From: Actinomycetota bacterium
Lineage (GTDB): Bacteria; Actinomycetota; Acidimicrobiia; Acidimicrobiales; Ilumatobacteraceae
Direction of reading: 5' to 3'
Assembly: GCA_005801025.1 (NCBI GenBank)
Contig: SYDZ01000014.1
Coordinates: 1 to 6,367 of the forward strand
Length of the DNA stretch: 6,367 bases
Made by a program: the position numbers and the translations under genes. The notes below the pieces were generated by a model. The model saw nothing but the letters and a program-made list of their open reading frames with translations, was not told the origin of the DNA and ran no database searches. Positions 1 through 6,367 of the stretch are shown here, one piece after another (positions within the stretch are counted from its first letter, which is position 1; each line of letters opens with the position of its first letter).

Positions 1-314
1 AGGCAATGTGGATGATGTTGCAACAAGAAGAACCTGATGACTATGTCATTGCTACCGGTGAAACACATACGATTGAAGAGTTAGTTGAGTTGGCTTTTGA
101 CGTTGCAGGCGTCAGCAATTGGCGTTCATATGTTCGTCAAGATCCAAAGTTTTTCCGACCCGCCGAAGTTGATCTACTCATTGGAGACTCAACGAAGGCT
201 CGGGAGAATTTGGGTTGGGCACCCGAAGTTGATTTCGCAGGTCTAGTACGCATGATGGTAGAAAATGATCTTCGTCTTGAGTCTCGTAAGGCTCGACGCG
301 ACTTAACTGATTAA
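1..314 (+). CDS. gmd: GDP-mannose 4,6-dehydratase, C-terminal part (5' end outside window)
   Basis: Gmd is a cytoplasmic, NADP-dependent short-chain dehydrogenase/reductase. It converts GDP-D-mannose to GDP-4-keto-6-deoxy-D-mannose, the precursor of GDP-fucose, GDP-rhamnose and GDP-perosamine. Only about the last 104 residues are here; the frame is already open at base 3 and ends at TAA 312-314. Recognisable segments are WMMLQQEEPDDYVIATG near the start, then FFRPAEVDLLIGD, then STKARENLGWAPEV. These closely match the C-terminal third of bacterial Gmd as I remember it, including the FRPAEV arginine region that contacts the nucleotide sugar. The catalytic Tyr-x-x-x-Lys and the Rossmann glycine motif lie upstream of the window. 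The tail ESRKARRDLTD is short compared with the E. coli enzyme. The gene converges on the flippase gene with 15 bases between stops, and I see no convincing terminator hairpin. Identification is secure; the final sugar cannot be told from this fragment. Confidence 0.95.
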   Translation, partial: AMWMMLQQEEPDDYVIATGETHTIEELVELAFDVAGVSNWRSYVRQDPKFFRPAEVDLLIGDSTKARENLGWAPEVDFAGLVRMMVENDLRLESRKARRDLTD

Positions 315-329
315 TCGTCTGACACGCGA

Positions 330-1652
330 TCAGGTTTCAAAAGGTCGATCAAATAATGCGTCACTCAGCGAATCGCTGTTAATGATTGCCCCAGTGACCA
401 GAAGTCTTTGTAGGGAAAAAATAAAGATGAATAGTGCGACTAATGAACTGGTGACGAGTCCAATTTCGACGCGCAGATAAAGATCATCGGACGCCAGCCA
501 GACACAGATCACAAACGAAGCCATTCCCGTCAACCAACCAAGACCCACTCGGGCATGACCATTGAGGGCAATCACTGCTTGGGCGGTGGCTAAGGCAACC
601 ATGTACAGAGCACTTCCGATAGCAAGCAATGTGAGTGAGCGTCTGTCGAGTACATCGTCATAGACCAACTCAAGCAGGGCGGGTCCAACGGCAAATGAAC
701 CGAGTGTGCCGATCAGTCCGACGGCGATGACAACTTTCATCAGGCGGCGAAACCCATAACGAAATTCATCAAGGTCGTTCTGGGCAGCGAGTAGTGCCAG
801 GCGGGGGAGTAGTGCGGCCTGAACCGCTTGGAATAAAAACAGGGGAACACGCGAGAGCAATACGCCATTTCCGAATGCGGTGACCTGCTGGTCTTGCTCG
901 TCGTTTGCCAAAATATTGACGGCAATTGGTCCAGCATTGACTAAGCCAGCACCCATCAGTGAGCCAATTAACAGCCAACCGAGATTGGGTGTGACTTCGC
1001 TCCACGGAGCAACAGGACCTTGTTCGGTTTGTAAGCCTCCCCGAAGACCAACTATCAAAACTCCAGAAAGTGGTGAGAGCGCCACGACCATGGCATACGC
1101 ACCAACGTTGGTGATATCAAGTTGCCACAAGATGACGCAACCAATAATTCTCACGAAACCATCGGCGCCCATAATGATGCCGTACGACGAAAACCTGCCT
1201 TGACCCGAGCAAATACCACGCGCCAAATGTGCTGGAGCATAGGAAATAAAACCGATGATTAAGGCTGCGGTCACTAACCCGTAACCCTCAAAGAAATCCT
1301 TTGTAGCAATTGAACTCAGTCCCGCAAGCACAGCCACGACAATTCCAGTGATTGCGATGCCGAGCGGCACGATGCGTCTGACGATGGCACGACCACCCAA
1401 ACCGAGAGCTCGGCGGTGAGCCAAGGCGCGACCCATTTCTTGTTCAAGAGGTAAGAAGAAACCTGGGGCTAAGACGAACGTTGCGAACCATAGAGCCACG
1501 ATGGGTTTGAAGTCTTCTTTTCCGAGAGCTTCTTGACCAACCTTAAAAAATGCATAACTGGAAATACCCGCAACCATGAGCCCGCCACCGACGGCCAAAG
1601 TCCCCTCAGGTAGGGGAATCTTGGTCTTCTCAGGTGGGAGTTCTTCGTTCAC
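330..1652 (-). CDS. Polysaccharide/oligosaccharide flippase, MOP superfamily (Wzx/MurJ-like)
   Basis: This is a polytopic inner-membrane protein of about 440 residues with roughly 12 hydrophobic segments, the size and topology of Wzx/MurJ-type flippases that move lipid-linked sugars from the cytoplasmic to the outer face. The first helix starts at GTLAVGGGLMVAGISSYAFF. The segment LAPGFFLPLEQEMGRALAHR follows helix 2, and GNGVLLSRVPLFLFQAVQAA with LLPRLA lies mid-protein. I recall these patterns from actinobacterial oligosaccharide flippase family proteins. The frame is also open up to a TTG at 1724 (464 residues). I prefer GTG at 1650-1652 because GGCGGGG stands five bases upstream of it (plus-strand 1658-1664). 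The extra 24 residues of the longer form contain two cysteines and resemble no flippase N-terminus I know, and the TTG has no visible ribosome site. It is the only minus-strand gene here, converging on gmd and diverging from the glycosyltransferase. Substrate is unknown; gmd next door suggests a deoxyhexose-containing glycan. Confidence 0.85.
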   Translation of the reverse strand: MNEELPPEKTKIPLPEGTLAVGGGLMVAGISSYAFFKVGQEALGKEDFKPIVALWFATFVLAPGFFLPLEQEMGRALAHRRALGLGGRAIVRRIVPLGIAITGIVVAVLAGLSSIATKDFFEGYGLVTAALIIGFISYAPAHLARGICSGQGRFSSYGIIMGADGFVRIIGCVILWQLDITNVGAYAMVVALSPLSGVLIVGLRGGLQTEQGPVAPWSEVTPNLGWLLIGSLMGAGLVNAGPIAVNILANDEQDQQVTAFGNGVLLSRVPLFLFQAVQAALLPRLALLAAQNDLDEFRYGFRRLMKVVIAVGLIGTLGSFAVGPALLELVYDDVLDRRSLTLLAIGSALYMVALATAQAVIALNGHARVGLGWLTGMASFVICVWLASDDLYLRVEIGLVTSSLVALFIFIFSLQRLLVTGAIINSDSLSDALFDRPFET

Positions 1653-1797
1653 GCAAACCCCGCCGAGTTTCGCAAATTCTGATTGCGAGATGTAACAAAC
1701 TTCACGACTCAGTACCTTACTCAAGGTGCGGCAATGTGCCTTAACTGCTCGTCGGTGACCAAAGTCGGGCTGAGTCCGCTAGTAACCTTGACCCACT
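1653..1797. promoter_or_regulatory. Divergent intergenic region, presumed promoters for flippase and glycosyltransferase
   Basis: The two flanking genes point away from each other, so promoters for both should lie here; that is inferred from layout. For the plus-strand gene, TAGTAA at 1780-1785 could be a weak -10 element. It would place transcription start near 1791-1793, only a few bases before GTG 1798, giving a nearly leaderless mRNA, which is common in actinobacteria. No good -35 pairs with it, the best being GTGACC at 1755-1760, about 19 bases upstream. For the minus strand I see no clear -10. If the flippase starts at the TTG (1724), the region shrinks to 1725-1797. Confidence 0.35.
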
Positions 1798-4700
1798 GTG
1801 GAGAACGAGTCAGAAGTCGCATCTTTTCCTAACACTGCCTCCGCGGAGGTCAGCCAATCGCCAATGCCTGGAGTGGTGGTATCCCTCGTCGTTCGTGCCC
1901 TCACTCCCGATTTACCCGAAGTTCTGAGCGCTTTGGCTCTTCAGGATTACCCAAATCTGCAAATTTTGGTTCTTCTCGGACAAAGCGATGAAGAGCAGAG
2001 CAAACAAGTCAAGGAACTTGTCGCTTCTACGACACCAGGGGCTCACCTCACCGAATTCGGTGCTGATCTCGGCTACACCGTGGCAGCCAATGCGGTTCTG
2101 CGTCTCGTTGATGGTGAGAGCGGTTTCTTCTTGCTGATGCGTGACGATGTCGTGCTTGATGTGGGAACCGTTCGTCAATTAGTCGAAGAGATGTATCGCT
2201 CAAATGCTGGAGTAGCCGGACCCAAGATTCTCGACGGAGAGAATCCGCAGATTTTGCGCAGCGTTGGTTACGCCATGGACTGGTTTGGGCAATTAGATGA
2301 TCCCATTGAACCGCAAGAGATTGATCAAGAACAGCATGACGCGGTGCGCGATGTTTTCGCACTTTCATCGGCGTGTCTATTCGTTCGTGCTGATCTCTTT
2401 CGTGAGTTAGGGGGGTTTGAACCAACTATCGAAGATGATGGTGCTGCTCTTGATCTGTGCTGGCGCTCGCATTTGTCTGGGGCGCGAGTACTGATCGTGC
2501 CCTCGGCAACGGCGCGCCAACCCCACCGAGTTCCTGTTCACGGTGAGGCCGACGAGCGCAATCGAATGATGACGGTGGCGTCGCTGACTGGATCATTGCG
2601 GATGTTGATGATCATGCCGTTGCTTTTCTTGGCGACACTGCTTGGCGCATTGGTATGCGTACTTCGTGGTGATGGGCGTCGGTCGGTCGGTCTGCTCAGT
2701 TCATGTGCAAGTCTGATGACCCACAGTGGGTCAATTCTGCGCCGCCGCCGCCGAGCACATGCATTGCGACGAGTCCCCGATCGCGAGATCGTTGAACTTC
2801 AAGTACGCGGCTCAGCTTCGTGGCGGCGCATGGTACGTCATGGAAGTAAGCAAGTATTCGCGGGGCGTTCTGCCACCCAAGGTCGACGTGAGCGACGTAT
2901 TTTGATCACTGTTGGTTGGGCGATGCTGATCATTGTGCTCTTTCTCGGTGGACGCCATCTTTTCGCTTCGGGTGTCGAACCCGTCGGTCAATTTTCAAGA
3001 TTGCCAGACTCGCCGCGGGATCTCATGTCTGAATATTTCAGTGGTTGGCGAAGTCAAGATCTTGGAAGCTCCTCGTCGCAACCAACCAGCATGATCTTGA
3101 TCGCCATTGGAGGAATTGTTGCCCTGGCTCAGATGGGTCTCGTCCACACTTTGTTGACTATTGGCTTGATTCCGCTTGGGTGGTGTGGAGTCTCTGCGCT
3201 GTGTGCTGTTATCGCTGATGACCGCGCCCGTCTGGCTGGAGTCTTTGCATATGCGGCAGTTCCAATTCCCTACGTTGCCATGGCAACGGGTCGTCATCAA
3301 GTTTTAATTGCCTACGCTGTTGTGCCGTGGGCACTGCATTTTTTACGATCTTTCGGTGGCATCGCTCCGTCAGTTGTTGACGACACCGCTGGCGATGTGA
3401 TTGACCATCCCTCAAGTGAGATACGTCTTCAATTGGCAGCAAAGCTTTCCTTGCTGCTCGCTGTCACCTTGGCGTTTAGTCCTTCGACAGTTCTCGTGGT
3501 CGTGATGTGCGCCGTGTTCTGGCAGCTGGCTGCAGTTCTCGGTGGGGGATCAACTCGCGCTGCCGGGTTGGGATTGGCATGCGCTCTGACCGCCACCGTT
3601 GCTGCCGTTGTACTCAACCTTCCTTGGACCACGCGCTTCTTGCAGCCAGATGCTTGGGCTGTGATTGTCGGAGTAGACACCAACCGAGCAAGCGGTCTCG
3701 GCTGGTGGGATTTAATGCGCATGGATACCGGTCCAGCAGTTCTCGGGGGTCTTGTTCTGTTTCTGTATATTCCATTATTCGTAGCCACATTGGTGGCAAA
3801 AAATTCACGTTTTGTGTGGTCAATTCGGGCATCCGTGTTGGTCGCAGGAAGTCTCATGCTGGCCTCTCTTGACGCGGGTCACCACTTGCCATTTCGACTT
3901 CCCGAAGCGGGGATGATGTTGGTCCCCGTTGCTATCGGATTAGCGATTGGGGCGGCAATCATTGTGATGTCCTTCGGTATTGATGTGCGCGATGCAAATT
4001 TCGGTTGGCGTCAGCCTCTTGCTGTGATTTCACTGGCAACTCTTTCCATTGCGTTAGTGCCGGTGCTCACTGCTGGTATCGACGGCCGCTGGGGGCAACC
4101 AACAACAACTTTGGCAGGTCAGATTGAAGAACTTTTAGGCGATACGGCGAGCGGAGATTTCCGGGTCTTGGTAGTCGGTGACACTCGGCTGGTACCGGCA
4201 GGACAACATGCCTATGGAGATGGGTTGAGCTATTCGCTGATTCAAAATTCGCAGAGCACAATGCTCGATCAATTCACTCCAATTTCTGACGATAGCGACC
4301 AGTTTGTCAAGACCTTGATTGATGCCATTGCGCAAGGATCGACAGACCGAGTTGGCCGTTTGATGGCTCCCTTCGGGATTCGCTACATCGTTGTACCGAT
4401 ACTCGATCGCGTGCAATCAACGAGTGCTTCGCCACTGCCTGTGGCTAGCGGCTTAACACAGTCATTGGGGGTTCAATTAGACCTGCGATCCGTCTATAGC
4501 CCGACAAGTATGGTCATTTTTGAAAACATGCAATGGATCCCCGTGACCGCAATGTTGAGTGTGACAGCCGAACAAGGCGCTAACGCTGGTGGTGTCACGG
4601 CCTTAGTTGATAATGATGTGTCGGGTTCACGTGCGGTCTTGGCTGGAACGACGAGTTGGCGCTCGGTCACTGAGGAAATACCCGCTGGACAATTGCATAT

Positions 4701-4974
4701 CGGCACTCCTTTTGACTCTCGTTGGCGCCTTGAGAATGCGAGTCAATCTGTGGTTGGGATGGCCTCGTTCGGATCAGTCATGACATTCGAAAGTAGCGCA
4801 GGTTCGGGTCGTCTTGTCTACGACAATCCACTGACGCGCTACTTGTGGGTTTTTCTGCAGATGATTTTGTGGATCATCGTTCTCCTAGCACTCTTTCAAC
4901 CGCGTTTTCTTGGCCGCCGCCACAGTCCCATGTCGCTTGAACCCGTTGTCTCCTTTGAGGAGATGAGCCAATGA
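1798..4974 (+). CDS. Bimodular glycosyltransferase: GT2 (GT-A) domain plus GT-C-like multi-pass membrane domain
   Basis: This 1058-residue membrane protein has these parts in order. Residues 25-245 are a GT2 fold: VVVSLVVRA start, ALQDYPNLQILVL, the metal-binding acidic motif MRDDVVLD (114-121, D116/D117), SNAGVAGPK (135-143), DQEQHDAVRDVF (176-187), GGFEP (205-209) and LDLCWR (218-223). A helix at about 264-289 follows, then a cytoplasmic Arg-rich linker (290-367, including RRRRR at 315-319). About 11-12 further helices span 368-760. An extracytoplasmic domain (about 761-1012) contains LMAPFGIRYIVVP, a segment type seen in GT-C and YfhO-like enzymes. A last helix (1013-1033) ends the membrane part. 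The loop at 400-418 (LPDSPRDLMSEYFSGWR) holds acidic residues where GT-C enzymes carry catalytic ones. It probably adds a sugar to a lipid carrier, and perhaps a second outside; substrates are unknown. GTG 1798 has no Shine-Dalgarno. ATG 1864 (residue 23) lies just before the fold, with GGAGGT at 1845-1850, 13 bases away, so it is a real alternative. The gene overlaps the next one by four bases. Confidence 0.85.
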   Translation: MENESEVASFPNTASAEVSQSPMPGVVVSLVVRALTPDLPEVLSALALQDYPNLQILVLLGQSDEEQSKQVKELVASTTPGAHLTEFGADLGYTVAANAVLRLVDGESGFFLLMRDDVVLDVGTVRQLVEEMYRSNAGVAGPKILDGENPQILRSVGYAMDWFGQLDDPIEPQEIDQEQHDAVRDVFALSSACLFVRADLFRELGGFEPTIEDDGAALDLCWRSHLSGARVLIVPSATARQPHRVPVHGEADERNRMMTVASLTGSLRMLMIMPLLFLATLLGALVCVLRGDGRRSVGLLSSCASLMTHSGSILRRRRRAHALRRVPDREIVELQVRGSASWRRMVRHGSKQVFAGRSATQGRRERRILITVGWAMLIIVLFLGGRHLFASGVEPVGQFSRLPDSPRDLMSEYFSGWRSQDLGSSSSQPTSMILIAIGGIVALAQMGLVHTLLTIGLIPLGWCGVSALCAVIADDRARLAGVFAYAAVPIPYVAMATGRHQVLIAYAVVPWALHFLRSFGGIAPSVVDDTAGDVIDHPSSEIRLQLAAKLSLLLAVTLAFSPSTVLVVVMCAVFWQLAAVLGGGSTRAAGLGLACALTATVAAVVLNLPWTTRFLQPDAWAVIVGVDTNRASGLGWWDLMRMDTGPAVLGGLVLFLYIPLFVATLVAKNSRFVWSIRASVLVAGSLMLASLDAGHHLPFRLPEAGMMLVPVAIGLAIGAAIIVMSFGIDVRDANFGWRQPLAVISLATLSIALVPVLTAGIDGRWGQPTTTLAGQIEELLGDTASGDFRVLVVGDTRLVPAGQHAYGDGLSYSLIQNSQSTMLDQFTPISDDSDQFVKTLIDAIAQGSTDRVGRLMAPFGIRYIVVPILDRVQSTSASPLPVASGLTQSLGVQLDLRSVYSPTSMVIFENMQWIPVTAMLSVTAEQGANAGGVTALVDNDVSGSRAVLAGTTSWRSVTEEIPAGQLHIGTPFDSRWRLENASQSVVGMASFGSVMTFESSAGSGRLVYDNPLTRYLWVFLQMILWIIVLLALFQPRFLGRRHSPMSLEPVVSFEEMSQ
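2718..2732. repeat. 15-bp perfect inverted repeat inside the glycosyltransferase gene
   Basis: GACCCAC-A-GTGGGTC has seven-base arms around one central base. Fourteen bases of it and its flank (2721-2734, CCACAGTGGGTCAA) recur in reverse complement at 1788-1801, across the GTG start of the same gene. It codes for part of MTHSGS in the cytoplasmic linker. No function is known, and chance is a fair explanation. Confidence 0.4.
4957..4962 (+). promoter_or_regulatory. Shine-Dalgarno site for the DUF5719-like gene
   Basis: GAGGAG lies within the last codons of the glycosyltransferase gene, eight bases before ATG 4971. With the ATGA overlap it fixes the start of the downstream gene and indicates translational coupling. 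It is the best ribosome-binding site in the window. Confidence 0.75.
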
Positions 4975-5132
4975 TTCGTCGACTCACAGTCATCTGCATG
5001 ATGATCGCCGCTTGTGTGGCGGCAATTGTCCTGCCCAACAACAACGCTACGGATATGCCACCGATTTTTTCTGTTGCGACGCGTCTTGGGACTCCGTCAA
5101 TTCGTCAAGATGAGCGAGTGATCACGCGTACA

Positions 5133-6367
5133 TGGTTATGTGCTGGATCTGCCGCCAGTGGTCCGAGTAGCAACGGCGAATAAGGCGGCGAAGTTGTCGT
5201 CACCAATCCAACAGACGCTCCGATGACCGGTGTGGTGACGATCTTGACAACCGAACAGAATCCCGTGCGAGAGCAGATTGTGGTTGAGGCGCGAAGCCAG
5301 TTGACGGTGGATATTGATGCTTTGGCTAGTGCGCGTTACGCCAGCAGTTACGTTGAAGTGAGTGATTCTGCGGCGAGCGTTGAGCAACGGGCCATCCATC
5401 CGGCTGGTTCGGCAGTATCCCCCTGTTCAAATAGCACATCGAGTGAATGGTATTTCGCTGATGGATTCACGGCTGAATCTTCAGAGTTTCGGATTCTCTT
5501 GACTAATCCATATTTGACTCCAGCAATTCTGAATATTGGCGTGAGTACGGAAAAAGGGTTTCGTGCTCCACAAAACCTAGATGGATATGTCATCCCCCCT
5601 CAGTCAATTCGAGTTTTGAATATTGCAGATGCTGGATTCAGAGATGAAAAGATCTTGGCAATCAGCGTCAATGCAACTGCCGGTCACATTGTTGCCGCCA
5701 AGGAGCAACATTTCCTCGGAGCGGGGCGACTGGGCTACGTACTTGCGCTCGGCAGTCCTTCAATGTCAGATCAGTGGTGGTTTGCAGATGGTGAAAAGGG
5801 AACGGGGATGACCGAAACCTTCATGATTTTCAATCCATCAGACAAACAGGTTTCAGCAAATGTGCTGATTCTTGGACTGGAAGACGCCGTCGATCCACCA
5901 GCAACAACTCTGACGATTCCTGCCCGCGATGTTGTGGCTTTTAATACGTCGGCATTGGTGGGGATGCCTGAAGGTCTTCATGGTGCGGTGATCTCGAGTC
6001 AATCGGGAGACAACTTGGTGGTGGAGCGAATTCTCACAAGGCCTGCGGAGACCAGTGTCGTCACATCAGTTGTTCTAGGTGGACAAGAGGGCGCACGCTC
6101 AATGAGATGGAGCGTGCCCACGAGTATCAAAATTGCTCTGAAGGATGCCTTGGTCGTGCTCAATACATCCTCGACCGACGCACTTGTGACCGTCTTTTCA
6201 GTCGGCCCTGGTGGCGAGGAACCAGTTCCCAATTTAATCGATATACCGCTTGTCGCAAACGGGATTATTTCCATTGATTTACTTGATGATCTATCTCTGG
6301 GCCGAGCGCTGGAGATTGTGGGCACTCAAAATCTTCTCGTTGAGCGCCGACTTGAACGAACTCCAAC
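5133..6367 (+). repeat. Four diverged tandem repeats of about 105-111 residues in the DUF5719-like protein
   Basis: Read through the TAA, the protein has Trp landmarks at residues 55, 160, 269 and 380 (codons at 5133, 5448, 5775 and 6108), spaced 105, 109 and 111 apart. After each comes a loop of about 18-24 residues and then a hydrophobic strand ending in Asn: VVVTNP, LLTNP, MIFNP and VVLNT. The first three also share W-x-[CF]-A-x-[GS]-like starts. The pattern suggests four beta-sandwich-like units; the fourth is the most worn and runs into the window edge. The repeat was found by eye at protein level; it is not a DNA repeat. Confidence 0.6.
5181..5183 (+). other. In-frame TAA interrupting the DUF5719-like gene
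   Basis: This TAA, in the context GGCGAA-TAA-GGCGGCGAA, splits a protein whose frame, conserved motifs and repeat pattern continue without shift on both sides. One base change from CAA, GAA, AAA, TCA, TTA, TAC or TAT would create it. No frameshift is needed to restore the gene. Confidence 0.85.

Larger units (their letters stand above)
4971..6367 (+). pseudogene. DUF5719-like exported protein, interrupted by in-frame TAA at codon 71; 3' end outside window
   Basis: The reading frame starts at ATG 4971, meets TAA at 5181-5183, and is then open without another stop to the window edge, about 466 codons in all. Residues 1-22 are a signal or anchor segment (RR, then a hydrophobic stretch). What follows is an extracytoplasmic, beta-rich protein with TWLCAG (54-59), VVVTNP (75-80), WYFADG (160-165), LLTNP (176-180), WWFADG (269-274) and MIFNP (285-289). 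This matches my memory of the actinobacterial DUF5719 family, usually encoded right after this kind of glycosyltransferase; its function is unknown, presumably in the envelope. Only two cysteines lie outside the membrane segment (C57, C152) and could form a disulfide. The stop falls in a loop of the first repeat, so a sense codon there would be harmless; CAA or GAA to TAA is one base. As written, only a 70-residue stub would be made. No good restart is visible: ATG 5223 lacks a ribosome site. A base error in the assembly would make this an intact gene. Confidence 0.75.

Noticed and set aside
315..329. Bidirectional terminator between gmd and the flippase
   Set aside because: Only four-base stems such as CTGA/TCAG can be drawn and there is no U-tract. 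I cannot support a terminator here.
880..1203. Plus-strand frame of 107 codons opposite the flippase gene
   Set aside because: It lies wholly antisense to a clear membrane protein gene, and its product has no recognisable domain. It is a shadow of the real gene.
2740..2756. CGC/CCG trinucleotide run as a phase-variable repeat
   Set aside because: It encodes the Arg-rich cytoplasmic linker. A three-base unit cannot shift the frame, and the run is short.
3429..3857. Minus-strand frame of 142 codons inside the glycosyltransferase gene
   Set aside because: It is antisense to transmembrane-coding sequence, has low-complexity composition, and has no ribosome site or family resemblance.
5181..5183. 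Programmed readthrough or reassignment of TAA
   Set aside because: gmd in the same window ends in TAA, no recoding structure is obvious, and TAA recoding is not expected in actinobacteria. A point mutation or base error is simpler.
4971..5183. A genuine small 70-residue gene
   Set aside because: The frame and family motifs continue directly past the stop, and the first repeat straddles it, so this is the head of a longer protein.
5999..6325. Minus-strand frame of 108 codons near the window end
   Set aside because: It is antisense to the DUF5719-like coding frame, which explains this stretch better through its motifs and repeat.

Overview
The window looks like a chromosomal piece of an actinobacterium, from a cell-envelope or surface-polysaccharide locus. 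The evidence is the gene content: a large GT2-plus-membrane glycosyltransferase translationally coupled to a DUF5719-type secreted protein is, from memory, a characteristic actinobacterial pair, often near whiB and mannose-activation genes. Base composition is roughly balanced by eye. With the style of the flippase, this suggests a moderate-GC lineage, possibly Acidimicrobiia-like, but the class assignment is a guess.

Layout. Positions 1-314 (+) are the 3' end of gmd (GDP-mannose 4,6-dehydratase). It converges, across only 15 bases, on a minus-strand gene for a multi-pass MOP-type (Wzx/MurJ-like) polysaccharide flippase (330-1652, possibly to 1724). A short divergent intergenic region (about 1653-1797) separates this from a 1058-residue plus-strand glycosyltransferase (1798-4974). 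That protein has an N-terminal cytoplasmic GT-A (GT2) domain, then a membrane part that resembles a GT-C enzyme with a large extracytoplasmic C-terminal domain. Its stop codon overlaps the start of the next gene (ATGA at 4971-4974).

The last gene (4971 to the window end) is a DUF5719-like exported or anchored protein. An in-frame TAA at codon 71 (5181-5183) interrupts it, after which the same frame stays open for about 395 codons to the edge. The frame on both sides clearly belongs to one protein: a repeat of about 105-111 residues, marked by a Trp and an NP turn, runs across the stop. This is a recent nonsense mutation or a base error, not two genes.

Functionally, the genes fit one story: GDP-deoxyhexose supply (Gmd), transfer of sugar to a lipid carrier (GT-A part), flipping (flippase), possible extracytoplasmic transfer (GT-C-like part), and an exported partner of unknown function (DUF5719). 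No tRNA, rRNA, CRISPR, IS element or phage gene was seen. There is no gene-free stretch over 300 bases.
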